The notes beneath the pieces were generated by a model. The model was not told the origin of the DNA. It saw nothing but the letters and a program-made list of their open reading frames with translations, and searched no databases. A stretch of DNA of 64,000 bases. Origin: Halogranum amylolyticum (lineage in GTDB: Archaea; Halobacteriota; Halobacteria; Halobacteriales; Haloferacaceae). Both the position numbers and the translations under genes were made by a program. Within the stretch, counting starts at the first letter, position 1. Each line of letters begins with the position of its first letter. This document shows, piece after piece, positions 45,206 to 53,935 of the stretch. The stretch is taken from positions 372,001 to 436,000 of the forward strand of contig NZ_FODV01000001.1 of the NCBI RefSeq assembly GCF_900110465.1, read 5' to 3'.

Positions 45206-46132
45206 TCACCGCCGCGCGACGCTCGTCTGCATCTCGTCGCTGTTAAACGCGCTCCCCGCACCGCCTTCGCCGTCGAGGACGATGACGCCGGCCGACGACC
45301 CCGTCAACTCGCCGAACTCGTCGATGGCGGTCTCGGCTGCCTTCTGTGCGCTCATCCCGTCTTCGAGGTGGCGAACCGCCCGCCGCGAGAGCGTCACCTT
45401 CGCGATATCCTCGCCCGCGCCCGTCGCCGACGCGGCCCCGGCGGGTGCGGCGTAGAAGCCGGAGCCGATCTGGGGGACGTCGCCGACGCGCCCGGCCAGT
45501 GCGAACCAGCGGCCGCCGGTGGAGGTGGCCGCAGCGAACTGTTCTCTGTCGAAGGCGACTGCGCCGACCGTATCGTGGTCTGAGAAGTCGGCAGAGTCGG
45601 TGATCGTTCCGGAATCGTCCCCGCTTACATCTGCCGTCGGGTCGCTCGTCGACCCGCCGAACCGTGAGTCGAGCCACTGGAGGTGTTCTCGGGGACTGCC
45701 CTGCGGCGGGTTGGCGTCGCTCCACCGATTCCGGGTATCGTCGGTGAAGAGATCGACGTCGGTGTCGACGCCGAAGTCGGCGGCGAGGTCGACGGCGTGC
45801 TCGCCGGCGACGAAGACGTGCGGGGTCTCCTCGGCGACGACGCGGGCAACGGAGACGGCGTGTTCGACGCCGGCCATCCCGGCGACGGCCCCGGCCTCGC
45901 GGTCGGAAGTCATCACGCCCGCGTCGGTGCGGACGATACCGTCGGACTGGACTGCACCGCCGACACCGGCGTTGAACCGGACGTCCGATTCGAGCATCTG
46001 TACCGCGGCTTCGACCGCGTCGAGCGGTGTCGACTCGGCCGCTCCTGTCTCGGCCGCTTCGTCAAGCACTGCCTGTCGGGGGGCGGGGTCGTCGGGGACG
46101 CCGCCCGCGCCGCCGTGGACGATAACGTGCAT
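45206..46132 (-). CDS. Isoaspartyl peptidase/L-asparaginase (T2 family)
   Basis: 308-residue Ntn-hydrolase, self-cleaving before T188 (in HDTVGAVA), which becomes the catalytic nucleophile. HGGAGG at the start and FNAGVGGAVQSDG are family-typical. It hydrolyses isoaspartyl dipeptides or asparagine. Start ATG 46132 (MHVIVHGG) is preferred; a possible one at 46159 would add nine residues. Confidence 0.9.
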   Translation of the reverse strand: MHVIVHGGAGGVPDDPAPRQAVLDEAAETGAAESTPLDAVEAAVQMLESDVRFNAGVGGAVQSDGIVRTDAGVMTSDREAGAVAGMAGVEHAVSVARVVAEETPHVFVAGEHAVDLAADFGVDTDVDLFTDDTRNRWSDANPPQGSPREHLQWLDSRFGGSTSDPTADVSGDDSGTITDSADFSDHDTVGAVAFDREQFAAATSTGGRWFALAGRVGDVPQIGSGFYAAPAGAASATGAGEDIAKVTLSRRAVRHLEDGMSAQKAAETAIDEFGELTGSSAGVIVLDGEGGAGSAFNSDEMQTSVARR

Positions 46133-46304
46133 GTCTCCGGCGTGGCGGGTCCACGACATGGACGTATCGGTTCGTATGTTCCTGTGGTGATTCACGTGTC
46201 GGTTCCTGTACTCACCTGGCGGTCTGGGCCCACGTGTGTCGATACCGGCGAAAGCAATCGGACAGAAATAATTTCTCGACAAACAGAAAATCAAAACCTG
46301 GTAT

Positions 46305-47633
46305 ATGCCCGAGACGAATGCGAAGCTGACTCGACGTTCGGTACTCGCCGCCACCGCTCTGAGTGCTCTCGGTAGTTCGACTGCCGTCGCACGGTTGCAG
46401 TCCTCGGTGGACGCTGGATCCACCGCATCCGTCGACGACGGCGGGCTGACGCGGGACGAAACCGGATGGCCACAGCCGGGTTACGACAACGGACGTACCG
46501 CGTACAGCGGGGCGTCGGCACCGACGACGGAGCTCTCGGTCGCGTGGGAGCGAGACGACTCTGACCGGCCGTTCCTCGTCGCCGGCGGCCGCCTCTACTA
46601 CAGCGTCGACGGCGACGAGGCAACGACGGTCCACGCCGTCGACGCGGCGGACGGGTCCGACCTGTGGACGACCGAGGTCGGGAGCGAAGCGTACGCGGGG
46701 TCGCGGGCGCTCGGCCGCCACGCCGGCGCGGTCGTCGACGGGAGGGTGTTCTTCTGTACCTACGGTCGGACAGTCGCGCTCGACGCCGAGGACGGCTCCG
46801 AGCTCTGGTCGGCCGACACCGGTGGGATGTCGGTCGGGGTGACTGCCGACTCGGTCGTCGTCGGCAACACTAACGGCGAACTCACCGTCCTGTCTCGCGA
46901 GGACGCGAACGTCCGGTGGCGTCGCGACCTCGACGTCACGCTCCAGTTTGCGGTCGTCGACGGGGTGGTCTACGTCTCGACCGACGGTTCCGACGAGTCG
47001 CTGGTCGTCGCCCTCCGAGTCGACGACGGGTCGGAGCTCTGGAGCGGTTCGTTCGAGTCCGACCACGGGTTCGTCGCCGCGACCGACGACCAGGTGTACT
47101 ACTGGCGGGCCAACGAGTTCTACACACTCGACGCCGACACCGGGGAGACGCTGTGGACGAAAGAGGGGGGAACCCTCGACTACGGCGAGGTCGAGAACGT
47201 CGCGCTCCATGCGGTCGGCGCAGGCGTCGTCTACGCGACCGTCGACGAGGAGTTCGGCGCGTACGACGCCGAGACGGGCGAAGCGCAGTGGACCGTCGAG
47301 TCGTCGCCGAGTACGTCGGGGCCGACCGTCGCTGGCGACGTCATGTACTCCACGGCCTACAACGGCGTCGACGAGACGGAGACGCTCGTCGTCCGTTCGC
47401 TCGACGGCGACGTCGTCGCCGAACACGGCGTCGAAGGCGTCAGCGGCGAGGTGATCCCGACGGCGGACGCGTTGTACGTCACGACGCGGGACGACCGATT
47501 GCTCGCGCTCCGCGGGTCGAGTGAGGACGGGAGCGACGGTGACGACGGAGAGAGCGAGGACGGGAACGACGATGGTGACGAAACCGGTGAATCGGACGAG
47601 TCGGACGGCTCAGACGTCGACGACGGCTGTTGA
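46305..47633 (+). CDS. Exported PQQ-propeller protein with acidic tail
   Basis: 442 residues. A twin-arginine signal (RRSVLAATALSALGSSTAVA) without a lipobox is followed by a propeller with blades such as HAVDAADGSDLW and ALDAEDGSELW, and a 40-residue Asp/Glu/Ser-rich tail ending in cysteine. It is related to the lipoproteins at 31-35 kb. An ATAATTTC element near 46268 may be its promoter. Confidence 0.87.
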   Translation: MPETNAKLTRRSVLAATALSALGSSTAVARLQSSVDAGSTASVDDGGLTRDETGWPQPGYDNGRTAYSGASAPTTELSVAWERDDSDRPFLVAGGRLYYSVDGDEATTVHAVDAADGSDLWTTEVGSEAYAGSRALGRHAGAVVDGRVFFCTYGRTVALDAEDGSELWSADTGGMSVGVTADSVVVGNTNGELTVLSREDANVRWRRDLDVTLQFAVVDGVVYVSTDGSDESLVVALRVDDGSELWSGSFESDHGFVAATDDQVYYWRANEFYTLDADTGETLWTKEGGTLDYGEVENVALHAVGAGVVYATVDEEFGAYDAETGEAQWTVESSPSTSGPTVAGDVMYSTAYNGVDETETLVVRSLDGDVVAEHGVEGVSGEVIPTADALYVTTRDDRLLALRGSSEDGSDGDDGESEDGNDDGDETGESDESDGSDVDDGC

Positions 47634-47754
47634 GCACCGTCTCGGTCGTCGACCGGCGAGGGTCGTGTGAATACACGCCGTTTCGGACAATTATTGCCCG
47701 TCGCGGGGGAGAACGGCAGGCCTTTTACACCGCGTCGAAAATCATTCAACGTTC

Positions 47755-49011
47755 ATGAGCTACGACAAGGTCGAGGTCCCCGAAGAGGGCCAGCAGATCA
47801 CCGTCGACGAGGAGACGAACGAACTCCACGTCCCCGAGAACCCGATCATCCCGATCATCCACGGCGACGGGATCGGAACCGACGTCGGTCCCGCCGCTCA
47901 GAAGGTCCTCGAAGCCGCCGCCGACGCGACCGGTCGCTCCATCTCCTGGATGCGCGTCTACGCCGGCGAGTCCGCCCGCGACAAGTACGACGAGAACCTC
48001 CCGGACGACACGGTCGAGGCGATCAAGGAGTTCAACGTCGCGATCAAAGGGCCGCTGACGACGCCGGTCGGCGCCGGCTTCCGCTCGCTGAACGTCGCGC
48101 TCCGTCAGAAACTCGACCTGTACGCGAACGTCCGCCCGACCTACCACATGGACGGCGTCCCTTCGCCCGTCAAGAACCCCGAGAAGATGGACATGGTCAC
48201 GTTCCGTGAGAACACCGAAGACGTCTACGCCGGCATCGAGTGGGAAGCCGGCACCGACGAGGTCCAGCAGGTCAAGGAGTTCGTCGAAGACGAGATGGGT
48301 CAGGACGACATCATGCACGACGGCCCCATCGGCATCGGCATCAAGCCTATCACCGAGTTCGGCTCGAAGCGTCTCGTCCGCGAGGCAATCGACTACGCCA
48401 TCGAGAACGACCGCCCCTCCGTCACGCTCGTCCACAAGGGCAACATCATGAAGTTCACCGAGGCTGCCTTCCGTGACTGGGGCTACGAGGTCGCAGAGGA
48501 GGAGTACGACGTCACGATCACCGAGGACGAACTCTGGGAGGAGTACGACGGCGAGCGTCCCGAGGACAAGATCGTCGTCCAGGACCGCATCGCGGACAAC
48601 ATGCTCCAGCAGCTCCTGACGCGGACCGACGAGTACGACGTCATCGCGACGATGAACCTCAACGGCGACTACATGTCCGACGCCGCCGGCGCACAGATCG
48701 GTGGGCTCGGCATCGCCCCCGGTGCCAACTTCGGGACCGCACGCTGTCTCGCAGAGCCGGTCCACGGCAGCGCGCCGAAGTACGCCGGTCAGGACAAGGT
48801 CAACCCGACCGCGATGATCCTCTCCGGCCGTCTGATGCTCGAGTACATGGGCTGGAAGGACGCCGGTCAACTCGTGAAAGACGCCGTCGAGGAGACGATC
48901 TCCTCGGGTGACGTCACCTACGACCTCCACCGTCAGATCGAGGGCGGTAACAAACTCGCCACCAGCGAGTTCGCCGACAAGGTCGTCGAGAACATTGAGA
49001 AGCTCTCGTAG
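47755..49011 (+). CDS. icd: Isocitrate dehydrogenase (NADP-dependent)
   Basis: 418-residue TCA-cycle enzyme converting isocitrate to 2-oxoglutarate and CO2. Conserved parts are IIPIIHGDGIGTD, KGPLTTPVGAGFRSLNVALR with the substrate serine/arginines, FRENTEDVYAG, LVHKGNIMKFTEAAF and HGSAPKYAG. The final codons NIEKLS-stop form the left arm and loop of a perfect hairpin and are the seed of a tandem array downstream. Confidence 0.95.
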   Translation: MSYDKVEVPEEGQQITVDEETNELHVPENPIIPIIHGDGIGTDVGPAAQKVLEAAADATGRSISWMRVYAGESARDKYDENLPDDTVEAIKEFNVAIKGPLTTPVGAGFRSLNVALRQKLDLYANVRPTYHMDGVPSPVKNPEKMDMVTFRENTEDVYAGIEWEAGTDEVQQVKEFVEDEMGQDDIMHDGPIGIGIKPITEFGSKRLVREAIDYAIENDRPSVTLVHKGNIMKFTEAAFRDWGYEVAEEEYDVTITEDELWEEYDGERPEDKIVVQDRIADNMLQQLLTRTDEYDVIATMNLNGDYMSDAAGAQIGGLGIAPGANFGTARCLAEPVHGSAPKYAGQDKVNPTAMILSGRLMLEYMGWKDAGQLVKDAVEETISSGDVTYDLHRQIEGGNKLATSEFADKVVENIEKLS

Positions 49012-49217
49012 AGAGCTTCTCTAACTCGCGCGGTGTAACCGCGCGAACATCGAGAAACTGGCGTAAGCCAGTTTTTCTCCCTTCGCGGCGCAGCAGCGAA
49101 GACATCGAAAAGCTCGCTTAGGCGAGCTTTTCGAGCACCGGAAATCTTCGATTTCCGAGCGCATCGAGAAACTCTCGTAGAGAGCTTCTCCTCCTCGCAC
49201 GGCGTAGCCGCGCGGAT
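48991..49217 (+). repeat. Four-unit tandem array of icd 3'-end hairpins
   Basis: Units start at 48991, 49046, 49101 and 49160 (steps 55, 55 and 59). Unit 1 is the icd end itself. Every unit reads x-I-E-K-L-(S/A)-stop (NIEKLS, NIEKLA, DIEKLA, RIEKLS), and that stretch forms a hairpin whose loop holds the stop codon: 48997-49021, 49052-49079, 49105-49134 (13-bp perfect stem) and 49166-49190. Each is followed by a second hairpin at 49027-49045, 49081-49101, 49139-49157 and 49196-49214. Stem sequences differ between units but pairing is kept in most (exceptions are one mismatch each in the last two hairpins and a two-base bulge in the third). The rest of the gap to 49369 holds no gene. Confidence 0.9.
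48997..49021 (+). terminator. Hairpin overlapping icd stop codon
   Basis: GAGAAGCTCTC and GAGAGCTTCTC form an 11-bp perfect stem with loop GTA. The stop TAG (49009-49011) is in the loop and right arm. No T-run follows directly; the third hairpin downstream is followed by TTTTTC, so termination may take place there. Terminator function is inferred. Confidence 0.45.
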
Positions 49218-49369
49218 AGAACGTCTCTGTTGCTTCTCTCTTTCGTCTCGCAGACGACGCCCGCTCCCGTTCAGAACTCGGCAAAGAGCGTGTCGTAGAA
49301 AGACGGTCATGCTTTTATGAACAGCCGGAGGCCGAAGTATGATATTACAGACCCTCTGACAACAGACTG

Positions 49370-49564
49370 ATGCATTGGTTTCGAAAAGCACGATACGCGA
49401 TCGCTCTCTTAGTGATTCCACTCACTGGAATCGGCTTCGCTACGCAGATCGGCGAACACTCCACGCAATATATTGCAACGGTGTATCTCATGTTAGCAGG
49501 AATGTTTGTCCTGACCGTGGGTATCGCGTCTGCAGACCATTCAGTAACCGAGTGGCTTTCGTGA
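49370..49564 (+). CDS. Small two-helix membrane protein
   Basis: 64 residues with two hydrophobic helices (about 8-26 and 33-53) and a basic N-terminus HWFRKAR. Codon use is less G+C-rich than neighbouring genes, hinting at recent acquisition. No family is recognised. Confidence 0.5.
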   Translation: MHWFRKARYAIALLVIPLTGIGFATQIGEHSTQYIATVYLMLAGMFVLTVGIASADHSVTEWLS

Positions 49565-49651
49565 TCTGAGATCGATTCTATGACACGCTGCGGCAAAACC
49601 GATCGCCGGTCGTGGGGTAATGTCTCGAGTCGCGTGGGCGTCGACTCGTAG

Positions 49652-49996
49652 CTACTCCTGCCAGTCGGGGTTCGTCCGCGGAGGGCTGAAGACGTCGATA
49701 CCTCTCACCGGGACGTCGCCACGGTTCTCGGCGCCGTGGGGTTCGTCGCTCGGGATGACGTAGGAGTCGCCGGGGGCGACGACGACCTCCTCGCCGTCGT
49801 CACCGACGAGGAAGGTGAGTTCCCCCTCGACGATGTACCCCGTCTGCTCGTGGTGGTGGTTGTGTACCGGAACCTCCTCGTCGGGGTCGATCTCGAAGTG
49901 CTGGACGCTCATCTCGTCGCCGACGGCGAGTTGGGCGAGGTGGACGCCCGGGACGGCCTCCGTCGGTTCGACCGAGTCGAGTGGAACTCGTTCCAT
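49652..49996 (-). CDS. Cupin-domain protein
   Basis: 114-residue single cupin barrel. Motif 1 HNHHHEQTGYIVEGE gives metal ligands (two His, Glu), and motif 2 is PGDSYVIPSDEPHGAEN. Such proteins bind a metal and act as isomerases, dioxygenases or sensors; the exact reaction is unknown. Confidence 0.88.
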   Translation of the reverse strand: MERVPLDSVEPTEAVPGVHLAQLAVGDEMSVQHFEIDPDEEVPVHNHHHEQTGYIVEGELTFLVGDDGEEVVVAPGDSYVIPSDEPHGAENRGDVPVRGIDVFSPPRTNPDWQE

Positions 49997-50108
49997 ACCA
50001 CGCTGTTCCGTCCCACGGGGTAATCAGCGTACCCCCCGTCGCTTCCCTCTCCGATCCGGGCTATCTTATGTTGTACAAAACGACTGTTTCATCGTCTTTA
50101 TCTTCTGC

Positions 50109-50117
50109 ATAATAAAA
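50109..50117 (+). promoter_or_regulatory. TATA box of exported repeat protein
   Basis: ATAATAAAA begins 34 bases before the ATG at 50143 within a short AT-rich segment (about 50065-50120). Confidence 0.55.
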
Positions 50118-50142
50118 CAAGTCCCCCGGTCGTGGTAGGAGT

Positions 50143-50814
50143 ATGCACGAACGGTCTTCGACGCAGCAAGTCTCGCGACGAACGATGCTGAAGACGCTCT
50201 CGGCGGCCGCCGCGGTCGGCGGCTCCGCCGGCGTCGTCGGTGCGGCCTCCGACGACGGTGACGAACACGAACTCGTCGTCGAGGGGTCTGGCTCGGTCGT
50301 TCGCTTCGAGTTCGAGGCGACGAGCGAGGTGTACGGGAGCGACCTCGAGTCGACCGACACTATCTACGGTTACGCGGTCGAGGGACAGGTCTCGACGCTG
50401 AACGACGTCTACCGGTTCACCGGCGACCTCGAATCGTTCACCATCACGATGGGGAGTGCCGACGACGTGCGGGTGACGCTCGACGGCGCGGAACTCCCGA
50501 CGGCGGGTGACGGAGCGACCGTCGCGGACGACGAAGTCGTCATCGAGGAGTTAGAGACGCACGTGCTGGAAGTCTGCGGCACCGGTCCGGTGACGCGCTT
50601 CGACCTCGCGGTCAGCGGCTCCGTCTGGGGGTCCGACCTCGAAGACACCGACACCGTCCGTCTCCACTCGGTCTCCGGACAGGTCTCGACGCTGGACGAC
50701 GTCTACGAGTACACCGGGCGGATCAACTCCTTCGAGGTCACCGACGGGAGCGCAGACGACCTCGTGCTCGTTCACGACGGCGTGGAGACGACGGCTGCCG
50801 AACTCGACGGCTGA
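50143..50814 (+). CDS. Tat-exported protein with duplicated domain
   Basis: 223 residues. Twin-arginine signal SRRTMLKTLSAAAAVGGSAG ends near 35. Two copies of a roughly 75-residue beta-rich module follow (about 42-115 and 138-212), both containing GQVSTL-DVY-(F/Y)TG and GSADD. There is no lipobox. No known fold is recognised; a small secreted or cell-surface binding protein is likely. Confidence 0.8.
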   Translation: MHERSSTQQVSRRTMLKTLSAAAAVGGSAGVVGAASDDGDEHELVVEGSGSVVRFEFEATSEVYGSDLESTDTIYGYAVEGQVSTLNDVYRFTGDLESFTITMGSADDVRVTLDGAELPTAGDGATVADDEVVIEELETHVLEVCGTGPVTRFDLAVSGSVWGSDLEDTDTVRLHSVSGQVSTLDDVYEYTGRINSFEVTDGSADDLVLVHDGVETTAAELDG

Positions 50815-50842
50815 CCCGGGCTCACCGTCGACGTCCGTCCGT

Positions 50843-51622
50843 TCAGACGACGGGTCGACGGCCGAGCACCGCGTTGAGGACGCCACCGAGGAGCATGACG
50901 ATGGCACCGAAGTAGAGCCAGGTGATGAACAAGAGGATCGCACCGAGGAGGCCGTAAGCCTGGTACTTCCCTGCCTGTTGGGTGTAGAAGAGGAACGTCA
51001 CCTGTAGCACAATCAAGCCGACGGCGGTGAAGACGGTTCCGGGAAGCACCTCCCGAACCGACACCGGAACCGGCGGTAACACGTAGTAGAAGGGAAGAAA
51101 CACCAGAGCGAGCGTCGCGAGGAGCACCAGCGTCCCGACGAGTCGCTGGTAGCCGAACGGCAGTTGGACGTATGTCATCGCGACGCCCATCGCGACGATC
51201 AGCGCGACCGCGAGGACGACCAGTCCCATGACGACCAGTCCGTCGCGGATCTGTTCGAGCAGCGACGGCGAGGTGTGCTCGCTGTAGATCTCCGAGAAGG
51301 CGATCGAGAGCCCCCGGAACACCTTGAGGCCGCTCCAGAGCGTGACGAGCAGACTGGCGGCACTCGCCCCCGCTCGGCCCGTGCTGCTGGAGAGCGCCCG
51401 TCGAAGAACCTCTTGACCGCTCTGTGAGAGCACCGACTGGATTCGCTGGAGCAGGGCGTCGACGACGGCCTCGCCACCGAAGAAGGTGCTCAGGGCGAGC
51501 GTGAGGATGAGAAGCGGGACGAACGACGCCAACGCGTAGTGCGCCACGCCCGCGGCCATGAACGTCACGTCGCGTTCTCGTACGACTCGAACCACCGACC
51601 GAACAGTCTCAGTCGCACTCAC
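50843..51622 (-). CDS. YihY/BrkB family membrane protein
   Basis: 259 residues with six transmembrane helices. The opening DVTFMAAGVAHYALASFVPLLIL and the late YGLLGAILLFITWLYFGAIVMLLGGVLNAVL fit the YihY family (once called ribonuclease BN or BrkB). Transport role is unproven. Confidence 0.88.
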   Translation of the reverse strand: MSATETVRSVVRVVRERDVTFMAAGVAHYALASFVPLLILTLALSTFFGGEAVVDALLQRIQSVLSQSGQEVLRRALSSSTGRAGASAASLLVTLWSGLKVFRGLSIAFSEIYSEHTSPSLLEQIRDGLVVMGLVVLAVALIVAMGVAMTYVQLPFGYQRLVGTLVLLATLALVFLPFYYVLPPVPVSVREVLPGTVFTAVGLIVLQVTFLFYTQQAGKYQAYGLLGAILLFITWLYFGAIVMLLGGVLNAVLGRRPVV

Positions 51623-51673
51623 ACTGTCTCACTCCGTAGGCGTTCGTCCATCACCGGGAAGAGCGTTGTTGCC

Positions 51674-51691
51674 GAGAATCCGAGGATTCTC
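51674..51691. promoter_or_regulatory. 18-bp palindrome in divergent promoter gap
   Basis: GAGAATCC-GA-GGATTCTC sits between the divergent BrkB-family gene (start 51622) and the DUF5817-like gene (start 51741). The location suits an operator for one or both. Confidence 0.35.
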
Positions 51692-51740
51692 CGTCGTTCC
51701 CCTCCGGGGATTCAAGCACGACGGGGACGAACCTCGACCC

Positions 51741-52271
51741 ATGTACGCGGTCGTCGGTTGCAACGACTGTAGCAACCTCTGGCTCCTCTCCGACGCGGAC
51801 GCGGCGGAGACGGCGAACTGCTCTCGCTGCGGGAAGACCCACCAGACGCGCAAACTGCGGCGGTTCTTCGAGTCCGAGAACCACGCCGAAGCGCGGCAGG
51901 CGCGCGCCGCCATTCTGGCCGGGAAACGGGGCGACAACGAGGCGTTTCAGAAGATCGACTCCGTCGCCGAGATGGAACGACAGTTGGAGGACGCCGGTAT
52001 CGACGACCGGGAGTATCTCGAACGCTCGGGGTTCGACGCCGACGAGATAGACGAGATTTCGGCCGCCGGCGACGTCTCGGGGTCCGCCTCGCGGAGTCGA
52101 CGCGACGTCGTCACGGACGCAGTTCGCGAACGGGACCGACCGACCGAGGAGGACGTCGTCGAGTACGCGGCCGAACACGGCGTCCCGGCCGAGGCGAGTC
52201 GGGAACTCCTCGAAAAACTGCGGCGACGGGGGGAGGTCAGCGAGAGTCGCGGCCGCTACCGACTGCTCTGA
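51741..52271 (+). CDS. Zinc-ribbon and winged-helix protein (DUF5817-like)
   Basis: 176 residues. An N-terminal zinc ribbon has C7/C10 (GCNDCSNLW) and C27/C30 (CSRCGK). A charged helical middle follows, and the last 50 residues (EEDVVEYAAEHGVPAEASRELLEKLRRRGEVSESRGRYRLL) look like a winged helix. The pattern fits the haloarchaeal DUF5817 family as I know it. A nucleic-acid-related role is inferred. Confidence 0.75.
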   Translation: MYAVVGCNDCSNLWLLSDADAAETANCSRCGKTHQTRKLRRFFESENHAEARQARAAILAGKRGDNEAFQKIDSVAEMERQLEDAGIDDREYLERSGFDADEIDEISAAGDVSGSASRSRRDVVTDAVRERDRPTEEDVVEYAAEHGVPAEASRELLEKLRRRGEVSESRGRYRLL

Positions 52272-52281
52272 GCGGGTCGGT

Positions 52282-52416
52282 TCAGAGCACGCCGAGCAGT
52301 CTCAACGCCGTCAGCAGCGACACGAGCGTCCCGAGTGCGACCTTCAGCACCCGCAGCCACCGGTAGGCGAGCGAGTCGGCCGGGTCGTCGGACGCCTCTG
52401 GGCAGTCACAGGACAT
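52282..52416 (-). CDS. Short hydrophobic-tailed protein
   Basis: 44 codons: MSCDCPEASDDPADSLAYRW followed by a hydrophobic helix rich in Leu and Val. A CxC pair near the N-terminus and one membrane-prone helix make it look real, and its codon use suits the genome. It ends 11 bases from the stop of the convergent gene. No homologue is known to me. Confidence 0.45.
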   Translation of the reverse strand: MSCDCPEASDDPADSLAYRWLRVLKVALGTLVSLLTALRLLGVL

Positions 52417-52630
52417 GGGTGTGGGTACGCCCGCCGGTACTCGCCGACGAGCGCATTTTACGGTTCTGCGTGTCGGGAATTAAAATCGAGCCTCGCGTGT
52501 TCGGTGAAAGTGAAACTGTAGCACACGAGCGGGAATCGTGCGGTAGATCCGTCGAAAATGTCGATACTGGGAGTATCTCCCACAGAGCCGTCTCCGGCCG
52601 GGGGTGAAAGTGAACCCGATTCGAGCGTCG

Positions 52631-53842
52631 CTACCGACCTAGACTCTCGTGGGCGCTGGAGAGATGCCGCGACCCGAGGGCGGCGAGCAGCGACAGTTCG
52701 CCGGCGAGCGCGCCGACGGCGACGCACTCGGCGAGTGCGTCTGCGTTCGCCCCGGCGGGGTCGCCGCCGCCGCGGACGCCGACGATATCCAGCCCTTCGG
52801 CCTGCGTCGGCAGTTTCGTTCCGCCGCCGACGGTGCCGACTTCGAGGCTGGCAAGCGAGACGGAGACGTAGAGATCGCCGTCCTTCACGTCACCGGTGGT
52901 GATGGCGTTCGACCCCTCGACGACCTGTGCGGCGTCCTGTCCGGTCGCGAGGAACATCGCGGCGACCACGTTGGCGACGTGGGCGTTGAACCCTAAACTT
53001 CCTGCCTTCGCGCTACCGACGAGGTTCTTTCGGGTGTTGATCTCGGCGATCGCCTCGGGCGTCGTGTGGAGTCGGTCCTCGACGACCTCGCGCGGGATCA
53101 GCACGTCGGCGGTCACGCTGCGGCCGCGGCCCTCGACGGCGTTGACCGCGGCGGGTTTCTTGTCCGAACAGAGGTTCCCCGAGAGTGCGACGAGCGAGGC
53201 GGCCGTCTCCGCCTCGACGACGTCGGCGGCCGCGCGGGTGGCGATGGTCGCCATGTTCATCCCCATCGCGTCCTTCGTGTCGTAGCGGAACCGCAGGTAG
53301 ACGTTGTCGCCGACGACGTACGGCGTCACGTCGAGCAGTTCGCCGTGGTTGGTCGTCTCCTCGGCCGCCTCTCTCAACTGCGCTTCGTTGTCACGAACCC
53401 ACGAGACCAGCGCCTCGGCCTCGGCGACGTCGGCGACGCGGAACACCGGTGCACGGGTCATCCCGGACTTGGTGACGCGGGCGGTCGCCCCACCTGCGGC
53501 GTCGATGACCGAACAGCCGCGGTTGACGCTCGCCAGCAGCGCACCCTCGGTCGTCGCCAGCGGGAGGTACGTCTCGCCCGACGTCGCCGCGCCGTCGACG
53601 GTGACCGGGCCGACGACGCCCATCGGAATCTGCGCCGCGCCGACCATGTTCTCGATGGCGTGGTCGGCGTCTTCGGCGGGAAAGCTGTAGTCGCCGACGG
53701 TGTCGAGGCTGGCGCCGGACTGCTCCTCGACGAGGAGGCGTCGGGCCGCCGCCGCCGTGTCGGCGTCGGCGTGCTCTTCGAGTTCGTGGAAGCGGAGGTC
53801 GCCGCTCTCGACCTTCGCTGCGAGGTCTGCCGGGTCGCTCAT
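52631..53842 (-). CDS. hmgA: HMG-CoA reductase
   Basis: 403-residue class I enzyme making mevalonate for archaeal isoprenoid lipids, and the target of statins in haloarchaea. ENMVGAAQIPMGVVGP, the DAMGMNM dinucleotide/catalytic block, SDKKPAAVN with the catalytic lysine and GTVGGGT are present. It is divergent from the amidohydrolase at 53936, with a 93-base promoter gap. Confidence 0.95.
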   Translation of the reverse strand: MSDPADLAAKVESGDLRFHELEEHADADTAAAARRLLVEEQSGASLDTVGDYSFPAEDADHAIENMVGAAQIPMGVVGPVTVDGAATSGETYLPLATTEGALLASVNRGCSVIDAAGGATARVTKSGMTRAPVFRVADVAEAEALVSWVRDNEAQLREAAEETTNHGELLDVTPYVVGDNVYLRFRYDTKDAMGMNMATIATRAAADVVEAETAASLVALSGNLCSDKKPAAVNAVEGRGRSVTADVLIPREVVEDRLHTTPEAIAEINTRKNLVGSAKAGSLGFNAHVANVVAAMFLATGQDAAQVVEGSNAITTGDVKDGDLYVSVSLASLEVGTVGGGTKLPTQAEGLDIVGVRGGGDPAGANADALAECVAVGALAGELSLLAALGSRHLSSAHESLGR

Positions 53843-53935
53843 ACCGCTTGGTCGTCGCGGCGGTCGCTAAGGACTGTCGGTTCGGCGTGTGGCCCATTCC
53901 CGAACCTCTTTGGCCTCTCCGCACCCTGCGACCGT

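Noticed and set aside
48991..49217. CRISPR-like interpretation of the repeats after icd
   Set aside because: Units are contiguous, palindromic and diverged, with no unique spacers, and no cas genes are present.
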